From the NCBI GenBank assembly GCA_016933055.1, contig JAFGBS010000008.1:1-64000 (forward strand): a DNA stretch of 64,000 nucleotides, given 5' to 3'. How positions within the stretch are numbered: position 1 is the first letter of the stretch; every line of letters starts with the position of its first letter. The notes under the pieces are model-generated. The model made no database searches. It saw only the letters and a list, made by a program, of their open reading frames with translations, and was not told the origin of the DNA. A program made the translations under genes and the position numbers. Source of the DNA: Promethearchaeota archaeon. Its GTDB lineage: Archaea; Asgardarchaeota; Lokiarchaeia; Sigyniarchaeales; Promethearchaeaceae. Shown here in pieces: positions 1-8,666 of this stretch.

Positions 1-89
1 CCGCGTACAGTATAGTTACCCCTTTATACATCTGTCGTATGAAAAAAAAATAAAAAAAAAGCGATTAGGTTCAGCAAATGTAGATTATT
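1..89 (+). repeat. Dispersed intergenic repeat, copy 1 (candidate small RNA)
   Basis: This segment recurs at 49336-49422. The first 36 bases are identical in both copies, then comes an A-rich tract of variable sequence (22-24 bases), then a 29-base block (61-89) that differs at a single position. Bases 10-14 (GTATA) can pair with 25-29 (TATAC) around a loop containing ACCCC. Each copy is followed by a T-rich run. The repeat starts exactly at the window edge, so any promoter for this copy lies outside. Its 3' end touches the stop codon of the minus-strand membrane protein gene. No reading frame of useful length lies within it. Confidence 0.75.
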
Positions 90-107
90 TTACATTTTAT
101 TTTTTTT
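76..107 (+). terminator. Hairpin plus T-run at the end of repeat copy 1
   Basis: AAATGTA (76-82) and TACATTT (91-97) form a perfect 7-bp inverted repeat with an 8-base loop, followed by a run of eight T at 100-107. This could end a plus-strand small RNA. It overlaps the last codons of the converging minus-strand gene. Copy 2 keeps the T-rich tail but not the second arm, so termination may depend mainly on the T-run, as is usual in archaea. Confidence 0.4.
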
Positions 108-752
108 CCGAACAAAAAACACCGCCCCGAGATAAATATACAATCCTATAGGTACGACAATCAACAAAATTAACGCTACCAGATCTCCTACCATCGTTCC
201 GATTAATACACCCAAATAAAATGGGATAATTAACCACGCAGCAGTTCGAGATGATTTAGCCCCACTAAACGAACAGATATAAAATGCAACAATTATGATA
301 AAACCAGGGATATAGTATATAGGAATATACGGTAAAAACGGAATAGGTTGTCCCAATCCTCCAAGAACCCGAAAGGATGCAAATGCTTCATCCCACCAAT
401 TGTAATATGGATAGGGATAATTTCCAGTGTCTATCCATAGAGTAATAAAGTACATTAAATCCTCAAACACAGCCATAAAAAATTGCCCCATGATAATTTG
501 TTCTAACGAAAATTTTGTCGTAAATGCTAAGATCACTATTAAAAGTAAATGCATCATTGCCCAATGTGCTATTTGTGGAATCATATTGGGAACGATTCCA
601 CTTTTCATGATATAATATTCATAAATTCCCCAAACTATAGAATAAAAAAAGGAGATGAAAAATCCGATCTTAACTGTTTTCAGATGTTTTTTCTTGTCAG
701 TTTCAATTCTAAAAGGACTTTCAATTAACCAACTGCCTAATTTGTTTGCCAT
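90..752 (-). CDS. Hypothetical multi-pass membrane protein
   Basis: Encodes about 220 residues with roughly six hydrophobic helices separated by short loops. A Tyr/Pro/Trp-rich loop in the middle (around NYPYPYYNWWDEAF) and a basic C-terminus (FFVRKKNKM) are visible. An in-frame TTG lies two codons upstream (758), but the ATG at 752 is preferred. No catalytic motif or known family is recognised, so the function is unknown. The stop codon lies directly against repeat copy 1. Confidence 0.7.
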   Translation of the reverse strand: MANKLGSWLIESPFRIETDKKKHLKTVKIGFFISFFYSIVWGIYEYYIMKSGIVPNMIPQIAHWAMMHLLLIVILAFTTKFSLEQIIMGQFFMAVFEDLMYFITLWIDTGNYPYPYYNWWDEAFASFRVLGGLGQPIPFLPYIPIYYIPGFIIIVAFYICSFSGAKSSRTAAWLIIPFYLGVLIGTMVGDLVALILLIVVPIGLYIYLGAVFFVRKKNKM

Positions 753-816
753 TTTCAAAAAAAGGGATTGTTAATAGATAAAATTATTGGTGATTCCTGT
801 TTTTAACAGATTGCCT

Positions 817-1071
817 TCAGTTTCCGAACATATTCTTATATCCTTCAAATATTCCCGTTATATCGAAAACAAAGGTCTTCTTTGAACCACAATTTGAGCA
901 AACACAATCCAGTTCGTCACAAGGGAAACCTCTAAAATCCACTAACCTTTGCATTTGCATCTTATATGTTCTCTTGGATCCGCAATTCTCACAAATTTGA
1001 GTTCCAATGTATTTATACTCTTCCGCAACAGCGTTAACTTTCAAAATCATATCTCCGTCATCGTCGCTCAT
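817..1071 (-). CDS. Small zinc-ribbon protein
   Basis: An 84-residue soluble protein with an acidic start (MSDDDGDM). Two CxxC knuckles are visible: CENCGSK near residue 28 and CSNCGSK near residue 58, with further cysteines (CDELDC) just before the second. This spacing can bind one zinc ion. Such small zinc ribbons are common in archaea, often as nucleic-acid-binding or adaptor proteins, but no specific role can be read here. It lies 65 bp upstream of the membrane protein gene on the same strand, so co-transcription is possible. Confidence 0.72.
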   Translation of the reverse strand: MSDDDGDMILKVNAVAEEYKYIGTQICENCGSKRTYKMQMQRLVDFRGFPCDELDCVCSNCGSKKTFVFDITGIFEGYKNMFGN

Positions 1072-1167
1072 AGGGGACTAGTTTAACTTCTTCCTAAAAT
1101 ATGCATCGACATTATTATCGCTTTAATACCAAGTCCTTTTAACGCTTGATACTGAATTCTAGGTGGA

Positions 1168-1722
1168 ATGAGTAGATTTATTCTTCGTGGATATTCCACG
1201 AAAAAAGATCCCAAAAAATATCACCAATTTCGAGTGTACTTAAAACATTCACAAGATAAAATAAAATTAAGTCATCCATCGCCTAGCACAAAACAAAAAG
1301 AACTCATTCCATTACGAGCCGTCCCTCCCATTGCACGATCTGCACGAGGAAAGAAAAATAGTGGATTAGAACGACTTGCAGCAGCGGAAGGGTGGAGATT
1401 GGACCTTATTCACTCCTATATTGATAAAATATTAGAAGAATTCAAACCTGAAAAAGAATATTTACAGACTACCGTTGAGGGAGATATCACTCACTTGGAT
1501 GATTTATCCCAGGAATACATGATAACCCAGGATTACGGGATTCGTTTGGCGGTTCTATTTAAAGTGATCGCGAGAATCCAAATCAAGTCTAAAATATATA
1601 ATATCCTTACAGTGGTTCAAAATATGGACGTGGAAGAATTGTTTTATTGGTGGAGAAAGCTATTTGAGAAAAAAGATGACAATAAAGTGGTCACAGCTTT
1701 TCGGATCCTGTTTGAGGATTAA
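1168..1722 (+). CDS. Conserved-looking hypothetical protein
   Basis: A 184-residue soluble protein without membrane segments. It has a basic N-terminal half (many Lys/Arg, residues 1-70) and a helical C-terminal half ending in an aromatic stretch (LFYWWRKLF) followed by KVVTAFRILFED. A GGTGG element sits just before the ATG. I do not recognise the family. The basic half might contact nucleic acid, but this is only suggested by composition. The next gene downstream on the same strand encodes a DNA-repair glycosylase, about 100 bp away. Confidence 0.7.
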   Translation: MSRFILRGYSTKKDPKKYHQFRVYLKHSQDKIKLSHPSPSTKQKELIPLRAVPPIARSARGKKNSGLERLAAAEGWRLDLIHSYIDKILEEFKPEKEYLQTTVEGDITHLDDLSQEYMITQDYGIRLAVLFKVIARIQIKSKIYNILTVVQNMDVEELFYWWRKLFEKKDDNKVVTAFRILFED

Positions 1723-1820
1723 TCTCACTCCCATAAATAGAAACTTCATATTATTCTTAATTAATCAGAATCAAGAAATACTCCATAAATTTAATAAGAA
1801 AATAAAACAAACCCATCTCT

Positions 1821-2393
1821 ATGAATATCAATCATAAATCTCGTTGTTTTGGAACTGGAAATACACTGATGGAAAAATATCATGACGAGGAGTGGGGTGT
1901 TCCAGTCCACAATGATAAGGAATTATTTGAATTCTTGATTCTAGAAGGTGCTCAGGCCGGCCTTAGTTGGAGTACAGTTCTTAAAAAACGAGAAAACTAT
2001 AGAAAAGCATTTGATAATTGGGATTATTTGAAAATTGCCCAATATAACTCTGCTGATATTGCAAGGCTTTTAGAAGATAAAGGGATTATTCGAAACAGAC
2101 TTAAGATCGAATCTGCAATACAAAATGCAAGGATTTTCAAAACAATTCAAAAAGAATTTGGATCCTTCGATTCCTACATTTGGGGATTTGTGGAGGGTCA
2201 ACCATTAAAGCATAGTATAGCAGATTGGAGTGAATCTCCCTCTAAAACACCGTTATCGGATCAAATTTCCAAGGATTTGAAAAAAAAAGGAATGAAGTTT
2301 GTCGGAAGTACTATTATTTATGCGTATTTACAAGCAATAGGCATAGTCAATGATCACCTTACCTCATGTTTTCGATATAATCAAATCATTTGA
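1821..2393 (+). CDS. tag: DNA-3-methyladenine glycosylase I
   Basis: Removes 3-methyladenine from alkylated DNA in base-excision repair. The 190-residue length fits the Tag family. Family hallmarks are present: CFGTGN at the start, the block HDEEWGVPVHNDKELFEFL, and LILEGAQAGLSW, with Glu42 and Trp50 matching the base-recognition Glu38/Trp46 of E. coli Tag. The zinc-snap ligands are all present: Cys9, His21, His179 and Cys183. The stop codon abuts the stop of the converging gene with no gap. Confidence 0.95.
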   Translation: MNINHKSRCFGTGNTLMEKYHDEEWGVPVHNDKELFEFLILEGAQAGLSWSTVLKKRENYRKAFDNWDYLKIAQYNSADIARLLEDKGIIRNRLKIESAIQNARIFKTIQKEFGSFDSYIWGFVEGQPLKHSIADWSESPSKTPLSDQISKDLKKKGMKFVGSTIIYAYLQAIGIVNDHLTSCFRYNQII

Positions 2394-3833
2394 TTAAATT
2401 AAGCATTGCATTATTACTGGGAAATGGTCTGAAGGGTAATGTTGTAATCCATCAGGTCCTGTATAGGTATCTTGTAGCACTTCACATGTCATAGCCAAGA
2501 TATCCGAACTCACGAAGATGAAATCAATCATATTTGTGGGACTATCATAAGTAAGTTCAAAACCATTGAATGTATCAATCAAATGGGGACCCGGACCATT
2601 CACAAGGTGATAAGCGCTCTTTAACGGTTTTGATCCATAATTTTCCATGAAGTTCCAGCCACTCATGGAGGAATTATAATTAAAATCTCCTGCTACTATT
2701 ACAGGAACATCCCCCGAATATTCTGCAACACGTTCATTCAACAGAACATTTGCTTTCTCACGGAATTCAGCTCCTGAATCATAATGCACCGAAACCACAC
2801 AGACTTGCTCTTGAGTGGCAATTTCTTCGAATCTTGCCCAAGAAACAACTCGATCTTTATCAAATTTTCCATGCCAGGTTTGACTTGGATAAAAAGGATA
2901 ATCAGACAACCAGAAATTTCCACCTGTAATTACTCGGTATTTTAATGAATCAAAAAGGATACATGCATGCTCCCCACTGATCACTCCATCGTCACGTCCT
3001 GCACCTATATATTTATAAGTTCGAGAGGTTAACGTTTGCATAAGGTATCGTATCTGAAAATAATAAGCTTCTTGAATACAGATAAAATCGGAATCGAAAG
3101 TATCTATATATGAAGTAAGTTCATCTTTTCTGTATCTCCAATAATCATACTCATTTTCCTCGATACCAGTTCCTAGTCGAATATTATAGGTAGTAAGTGT
3201 GACATTCATCCCTCCAGAAGGAATATAGGAAGATGGGGCGGGAATGTAGGGTCGAATAAAACCAATGGTTATGAACATTCCACCTAATAGGATGAACAAT
3301 AATGCCGAACTTATTGTGATATTTTTCATTGTTGAGGAAGTCAGTTTAGTGGGTAAGGAGACAAAGAAGGAACGAACAGGTTTGATTAAAAATAATAGAA
3401 TTCCTGCGATGAATCCCCCTAAAATCATATAGGCTATAACAAATCGCCAGAAATATATCATTATTCCAGTTCCACCTATTAACCCCAGAATACCGACATT
3501 GTTTAATACTATAATACCTATCTTTCGAGCAATTGGCATTTCGCGACTGGATCGCAATAACAAAAATTCATTGCACACTAAAAATCCCAAATATACCCCT
3601 AAAAGGGGGGGAATAAACATAGTTACAGCAAGTAAGCATAGATTTAATAATATGATTCTGTATGTCTGCTTCTTTTCCATTGTTTTTCCACGGAGTAGTA
3701 TCATGCAACTTGACAAAATTAACGCACCAAGGACATAATACCATCCAAATTCTACAGTTAAGTACCCGCTCGGAAAAAACCATTGAAAAAGGCGTTCCCA
3801 CATCGAACTGAATACTTTGTAACCAATGGCCAT
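2394..3833 (-). CDS. Membrane protein with endonuclease/exonuclease/phosphatase domain
   Basis: A 479-residue protein. Residues 1-200 hold five or six transmembrane helices. The C-terminal part from about residue 205 is an EEP-fold domain, with the strand motif LTTYNIRLG, the metal-binding glutamate in FICIQEAY, VVSVHYDSG, the GDFNYN signature, and the terminal YPSDHFPV with the catalytic Asp-His. Family members hydrolyse phosphodiester bonds in nucleic acids, phosphoinositides or sphingomyelin. The membrane attachment makes a lipid or extracellular substrate plausible, but the sequence does not decide this. The neighbours give no functional link. Confidence 0.85.
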   Translation of the reverse strand: MAIGYKVFSSMWERLFQWFFPSGYLTVEFGWYYVLGALILSSCMILLRGKTMEKKQTYRIILLNLCLLAVTMFIPPLLGVYLGFLVCNEFLLLRSSREMPIARKIGIIVLNNVGILGLIGGTGIMIYFWRFVIAYMILGGFIAGILLFLIKPVRSFFVSLPTKLTSSTMKNITISSALLFILLGGMFITIGFIRPYIPAPSSYIPSGGMNVTLTTYNIRLGTGIEENEYDYWRYRKDELTSYIDTFDSDFICIQEAYYFQIRYLMQTLTSRTYKYIGAGRDDGVISGEHACILFDSLKYRVITGGNFWLSDYPFYPSQTWHGKFDKDRVVSWARFEEIATQEQVCVVSVHYDSGAEFREKANVLLNERVAEYSGDVPVIVAGDFNYNSSMSGWNFMENYGSKPLKSAYHLVNGPGPHLIDTFNGFELTYDSPTNMIDFIFVSSDILAMTCEVLQDTYTGPDGLQHYPSDHFPVIMQCLI

Positions 3834-3915
3834 AGTAATCCTTCCTTCGAACTGATATTAAAAATCATGTCAACCGATTCTCTAGAAAAAAACTCAAATG
3901 AAAAAATGATAAAAA

Positions 3916-6276
3916 TCAGAATTTTAACCCAAATTTATCCAGATATAATCCCATGAAATTCTGGAAGATCTTTACTTTTCCGATTGGTTTTACTTTCAAA
4001 CGATTGGAAAGAACGGCTGAAACGGGATTGAGATTCATATTCATAATATCATCGAATACTTCTTGAGTTCGAAATGAAAGAGTTAAACTGGGTTTAGCTA
4101 GATTCCCTTTACCTGCTGTGAAGTCTCCATTATCTAAGCTCATCCAAATCCATTCGTCTTCAGGTTTATCTTGAATTATAAGTTGAATTCCCTCATTTAC
4201 TGTACCGAATTCCTCAAGAAAATCTCGTTCCGATTGTGCATATAAGCACACAAACTGGATATATTCAAACATTCCCTCAGAGGGCATATTATGATCTTTT
4301 AATAGAGGAATATATTTTTCCTTTAATTGTTCCATTTTCTGTAATTCTTCAGGGGTGATCCTTAGTTTCTCTTTTTCAGCTTGCAATTCTACTCCTTTTC
4401 CAATTATACCAAGTTCTTCCAGCCTTTCAGTAGTAGGTTTACCTGTTTCCCAATCCCATCCACGTAATTTGTAGTAAGTTCGGAGATTTTCTTCTAAATG
4501 AAGATCCACTCCTCCAGTTGGTCCGTGATCAAAGACTTGTAATACATGTGTAGGTAATCGATCATCTCGTCGAGTGATTCCCATATTACACGAAATTAAT
4601 CTCTTAATATTAGTCATTCGTTCTCCCATTTGGAGAATTGATTGAGGAGAGTATCTGAATCCAGTTGCTAAAGATATATATTTTGCAATATCACTAACTT
4701 TCGGTGGAGTTTCAAAAGAACAATTCACTGCAGAATCATCAATCGCTCGAATATCTTGGAATGCAATCACTCCCGCTTCTCTTCCCGTTATATCGTATTT
4801 ATCACCGGGATTTATTTCATATTCTGGAAATATGATTGCTTGACTTTCTACTTGAAACCAATCGCATTTTTCATGATTTGCACCAACACAACATGTCATA
4901 TAAGATAAAGCTTGACCCGCATAGGCACGAGGATCATGCATGGGGATTTCCAAACCTTTCACGTGGGCTGCTAGTTCGGAATCTACTTCTAATATTTCTG
5001 CCATCCGTTTTACTCCCTCCGCCAGTAGGTCCCCAATTCCTTTACGCTCTTGTATTAGTTTCAAAAGTTTTAATATTAAATTAGGATTACCCCACCTTAT
5101 CTCTTCCAAAATAGTGTACTTAAGACGTTTTCTAATCCGGCGTGTGGCTAAATTGTTTTCGACCAAGTAAATTAGAAACGCAATGGAAACTCCGCTCGAA
5201 ATCGTGTCCATTCCATACACATTTCCAAAATGATGCGCTAAGATAACCGATTTTGGATCAAACACCCCCGTGAGAGATCCATACGATGCCATGGATTCGT
5301 ATTCGGGACCATCTACACGAATTTCCTTTCCTTCATAGGGCACTATCGTCTGTTTTGCACATTTTAGTGTACAGCCTGCACATCCGGTAATGAACATGGG
5401 AAATTGTTCTTTCAGAGTTTTCGATGTGAGTAATTCGGCTGAGAATTCATTTTCTGTGAAATAATAACTTGGAACATCTCCTGCAAACATTCCCATATCC
5501 ATATAGGAATTGGTACCAAAAATGTTGAATACTTTGGGTAAAATGGATGCAACCAAATCATCTTCCAGAAGAAAATCGATTTTCTTTCGATGTTCAGTAA
5601 TTTCTTTGGGAGATGCGATTTTTGGCATGGTGGAAGACCTAATGGCTATTGCTTTCAGATTCTTTGATCCCATCACGGCTCCCATTCCACATCTTCCTGC
5701 TGCTCGTCCCTCGTCATTAATTACACATGCATATCTCACTAGATTTTCTCCAGCAACTCCGCAGCATGCAATTTTGATTTGGTCTGATTGCAACTTGTCC
5801 TTAATTGCCTTTTGGGTTTCATATGTATCCATTCCCCAGATATTAGATGCATCTTGGAATTGAATTTCTGCGTTTTCCACATACAAAAATACGGGATTCT
5901 TTGCTTTTCCAGTTATTACCAAAGCATCAAAACCACTGTTATGAAGTGCAATACAGAAATATCCTCCTGAGGTTGACTCTCCCCATTGGTTCGTTAATGG
6001 AGAGATTGCACATACGGAATACCTTCCAGAAGCGGGACGTGTGGAACCAGTGACGGGACCCGTGGCAAAAACTAGTGGATTAATGGGAGAAAAAGGATTT
6101 ATTTTTAACTCCTCATAATCTTCTTTCTTTAATAAGTCATAAATGATTTTAGCGCTTAAACCCGCTCCACCCAAATATGCTCTGGCAATGTTTTCTTCTA
6201 ATGATTTGATATCCACAGTTTTTTCAGTTAAATTTACAAATGCTATTTTTCCATTATATCCATATAATTCTGTAAT
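3916..6276 (-). CDS. Aldehyde:ferredoxin oxidoreductase (tungsten enzyme)
   Basis: Oxidises aldehydes to acids with ferredoxin as acceptor, using tungstopterin and a 4Fe-4S cluster. Typical blocks include TGPVTGSTRPASGRYSVCAI, a CxxCxxxC cluster motif (CAGCTLKC, near residue 300), DPRAYAGQALSY, and a fourth cysteine in SAVNCSFE (near 518). The first canonical start codon is GTG at 6216, but homology continues 20 codons upstream: YGYNGKIAFVNLT is the standard family N-terminus. An in-frame TAG closes the frame above it. GGAGGG at 6284-6289 lies 7 bases before an ATT codon at 6276, which is therefore the preferred start, giving 786 residues. It forms an operon with the alcohol dehydrogenase gene upstream; the ribosome-binding site overlaps that gene's stop codon. 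Confidence 0.92.
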   Translation of the reverse strand: MTELYGYNGKIAFVNLTEKTVDIKSLEENIARAYLGGAGLSAKIIYDLLKKEDYEELKINPFSPINPLVFATGPVTGSTRPASGRYSVCAISPLTNQWGESTSGGYFCIALHNSGFDALVITGKAKNPVFLYVENAEIQFQDASNIWGMDTYETQKAIKDKLQSDQIKIACCGVAGENLVRYACVINDEGRAAGRCGMGAVMGSKNLKAIAIRSSTMPKIASPKEITEHRKKIDFLLEDDLVASILPKVFNIFGTNSYMDMGMFAGDVPSYYFTENEFSAELLTSKTLKEQFPMFITGCAGCTLKCAKQTIVPYEGKEIRVDGPEYESMASYGSLTGVFDPKSVILAHHFGNVYGMDTISSGVSIAFLIYLVENNLATRRIRKRLKYTILEEIRWGNPNLILKLLKLIQERKGIGDLLAEGVKRMAEILEVDSELAAHVKGLEIPMHDPRAYAGQALSYMTCCVGANHEKCDWFQVESQAIIFPEYEINPGDKYDITGREAGVIAFQDIRAIDDSAVNCSFETPPKVSDIAKYISLATGFRYSPQSILQMGERMTNIKRLISCNMGITRRDDRLPTHVLQVFDHGPTGGVDLHLEENLRTYYKLRGWDWETGKPTTERLEELGIIGKGVELQAEKEKLRITPEELQKMEQLKEKYIPLLKDHNMPSEGMFEYIQFVCLYAQSERDFLEEFGTVNEGIQLIIQDKPEDEWIWMSLDNGDFTAGKGNLAKPSLTLSFRTQEVFDDIMNMNLNPVSAVLSNRLKVKPIGKVKIFQNFMGLYLDKFGLKF

Positions 6277-6283
6277 TATTTTT

Positions 6284-6289
6284 CCCTCC
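6284..6289 (-). promoter_or_regulatory. Shine-Dalgarno element supporting an ATT start
   Basis: GGAGGG on the minus strand overlaps the TAG stop of the alcohol dehydrogenase gene and sits 7 bases before the ATT codon at 6276-6274. No ATG, GTG or TTG lies within a usable distance, and the GTG at 6216 has no such element. It therefore decides the start of the aldehyde oxidoreductase gene and implies coupled translation. Confidence 0.65.
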
Positions 6290-7587
6290 TAATAGATAAT
6301 CTCTCCATTCCATGCAGATTTGTAAATATTCAGATAATTTTCTAACCTCAAAGGGCGATAGGATGCTAAATGAGCGATATCATTGAGTGCGTATTCAGCC
6401 ATTAATGGAATTTTAGTCTTATAATCCTCTTCCTTGATAATGGGTCTCTTGACTTCTCGCACTGCCACGGCACCTCCTACTTTTCTGATAAATGTTTGGA
6501 TATTTTCAATTAAGGATTCTAATGCTTTTTGACGCGACATTTGCTTATCCTCGACTTCAAATATTGGACATAAATCCCTCCATCGTTCGGTTACTTTCGC
6601 TTGCCATGCAACCGATTGAGGAGTGAATAATCCAACAGAATATCCATGATGCACTTCCATCAATGCACCAAAGCTGTGACCCAGAGCATGTTCTATACCG
6701 GGCATAGAATTAGAAAATCCTAATCCTGCCATCAACGCAGCCCACTGCATATGTTCCCATCCTTCCAGATCTTTTGATCCATATTTAACCAGTCGAGGTA
6801 AATACTGCAAGGTTTCTTTAATTGCAGTAATATTAATTGCTGTAGTCAATGGGTTATTCCAGTTGGATACATATGCTCCCATTGCATGGGCAAACGTATC
6901 TAGACCAGTCCCCATGATGAGGAAAGGAGGGAGATCTTTCACAAAATCTGGGTGAAGAATAACTATCGTCGGTAGAATATCATCTGCAGTGATTCCAATC
7001 TTTTTATGGGGTGCACGACGCGTATCATTTAATACTGCCGCAGTTGTGACTTCCGAACCCGTGCCTATGGTTGTCGGAATTGCAACTAAATGTTTTATTT
7101 TTCGATGTAATCCAATTGAACCGGATACTGCATCTATATTAAGTAGATTCAATTCAGGTTTCTCATACTTAATGTTTACAATTTTTGCAGTATCCATCAC
7201 CGATCCCCCTCCGATAGCCATGAGAATAGTTGGATTGAATTCTTTACAAATTTGTACTCCCTTTTCGATGGTTTCATAAGGGACTTCGGCTTTCACTCCC
7301 TCCCATAATTTAATTTCAAAATTGGTATTTGAGAACGCATCTTCCATTTTTGGTAAGAATTTCTTAGTAAAATTATCGGTTATCACTAAAATTCGTTTTT
7401 CATTATCGTATAGAGATTGATCCATATATTTTGTGGCATCTGCTATCCCATTTTCTCCAGAAAATACTAAATTGGCTTTAAATCCTGCCATTACACTTCG
7501 CATAGCCCTAGCCCCCATCAATCCCATCATTTCTTGGATAAAAGGATCTTCATACCACGGTTTTTGCTCACTGTTATCTTCTTCCAT
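6289..7587 (-). CDS. Iron-containing (group III) alcohol dehydrogenase
   Basis: Reversible NAD(P)-linked oxidation of alcohols to aldehydes, 432 residues. Visible family signatures are the nucleotide-binding LMAIGGGSVMDTAKI, AIPTTIGTGSEVT, the metal-binding region GTGLDTFAHAMGAYVSN, and GIEHALGHSFGALMEVHHG, containing the histidine ligands. An upstream GTG at 7596 is in frame, but AAGGTGAG lies a few bases before the ATG at 7587, so that is taken as start. The gene directly precedes the aldehyde oxidoreductase gene. The pair can interconvert alcohols and acids through the aldehyde, coupling NAD(P)H and ferredoxin pools. Confidence 0.9.
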   Translation of the reverse strand: MEEDNSEQKPWYEDPFIQEMMGLMGARAMRSVMAGFKANLVFSGENGIADATKYMDQSLYDNEKRILVITDNFTKKFLPKMEDAFSNTNFEIKLWEGVKAEVPYETIEKGVQICKEFNPTILMAIGGGSVMDTAKIVNIKYEKPELNLLNIDAVSGSIGLHRKIKHLVAIPTTIGTGSEVTTAAVLNDTRRAPHKKIGITADDILPTIVILHPDFVKDLPPFLIMGTGLDTFAHAMGAYVSNWNNPLTTAINITAIKETLQYLPRLVKYGSKDLEGWEHMQWAALMAGLGFSNSMPGIEHALGHSFGALMEVHHGYSVGLFTPQSVAWQAKVTERWRDLCPIFEVEDKQMSRQKALESLIENIQTFIRKVGGAVAVREVKRPIIKEEDYKTKIPLMAEYALNDIAHLASYRPLRLENYLNIYKSAWNGEIIY

Positions 7588-7915
7588 TACTCTCACCTTG
7601 AAAAGAACATCAAATATACCACATATGAGTTATTAAATTTTTTTGCTAAGTTGCTAAAACTTAAGTGAAATATGAAAATATATATAAAAAAACACCATTT
7701 ATAATGGGTTTGTATAGAATTTTTTCCTCCATAGGTCACTTTCAGTTTTAAAAATACATTTAAAAAGTCAATTAGACAACCTAATATGACAAAAATATTC
7801 GTAATTATATATTCTCTTGAATAAATTTTGGTGTATACTAAGCTTGTTGAGTTTTAGCATCTCTTGTAATTCTAAAGAATATAAGAAAAAAAAAGTAGAA
7901 AATTTACGATGGTTC
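7588..7915 (-). promoter_or_regulatory. Promoter region of the adh-aor operon with an inverted repeat
   Basis: This 328-base gap holds no gene. On the minus strand a TATA-like AAATTTAATA lies around 7630-7640, giving a short leader before the ATG at 7587. Immediately upstream, TAAGTT (7647-7652) and AACTTA (7658-7663) form a perfect 6-bp inverted repeat with a 5-base spacer, a plausible operator. The remainder is AT-rich and shows nothing else. Confidence 0.35.
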
Positions 7916-8467
7916 TTATTCTGCGGTTTTAGTGCTAGCTGTCCCTTTGAAATAGAAGACTGTGAGGTATAAAGCTACTCCTAAAGCAAGGAGGATGACA
8001 CCAATGATTGAAAATACCCCAGTCCATCCAGAAAAAAAACCAATGGAAAACCCAAAAATAAATACCACTAGACCCGGGATGAATTTCTCATATTTATCTA
8101 GATTCTTTTTAAAGGCTTCGTAAACCAAACCTGCTAATATTAGAAAGGCTAATATCATCATGGTGATTGTTGTCATATAAGCTATTCCTAGGATCAAATA
8201 GGCTAACGCTACTAAGAATAAAAATCCTATTCCACCAAAAATAACCATTAGTTTCAAGATTGCTTCTCCTTTATTGAGAAACATTTTCAGAACATATGCA
8301 AGAATTGTTACCATTCCAAAGATCCCTGCTATTAAAATAAATACCCCGAAACTAGTTCCACTTGTACCAGAAAAAACTACTTGGAACATCCAGAGGAATA
8401 TTCCAGCAAAGATCGCAATTTTTGCTATTTTTTCACCTAGTACCAATTGTTTTTCTTCAATTTTCAT
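7916..8467 (-). CDS. Hypothetical membrane protein, six helices
   Basis: A 183-residue, very hydrophobic protein with about six transmembrane helices arranged as three hairpins. A short charged N-terminus (MKIEEKQLVLGEK) and a polar C-terminal tail (KGTASTKTAE) flank them. Between helices four and five is a charged loop (EAFKKNLDKYEKF). The pattern resembles small HdeD/DUF308-type membrane proteins, but no diagnostic motif is seen and the function is unknown. It sits between the CLC channel gene and the adh operon on the same strand, about 200 bp from the channel gene. Confidence 0.7.
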   Translation of the reverse strand: MKIEEKQLVLGEKIAKIAIFAGIFLWMFQVVFSGTSGTSFGVFILIAGIFGMVTILAYVLKMFLNKGEAILKLMVIFGGIGFLFLVALAYLILGIAYMTTITMMILAFLILAGLVYEAFKKNLDKYEKFIPGLVVFIFGFSIGFFSGWTGVFSIIGVILLALGVALYLTVFYFKGTASTKTAE

Positions 8468-8666
8468 TTATACATACCTCATTTTTGTCGATTATACTAA
8501 AGAAATAATAAATCTGGATTCCAACGGATTTCTATCCACCAGTTCCCAGAAATGTTAAGATACAATACATTTTCTCGGATATAAATCTTTCATCTGTTTA
8601 TATAGATATATATGTAATTTATAATTACACAATCTGTCGATTTTATGGCTTATTATTGAGTAAGTT

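Noticed and set aside
61..89. The block containing GGTTCA in the repeat taken as a tRNA T-arm
   Set aside because: No acceptor stem, anticodon arm or second half of a T stem can be formed around it.
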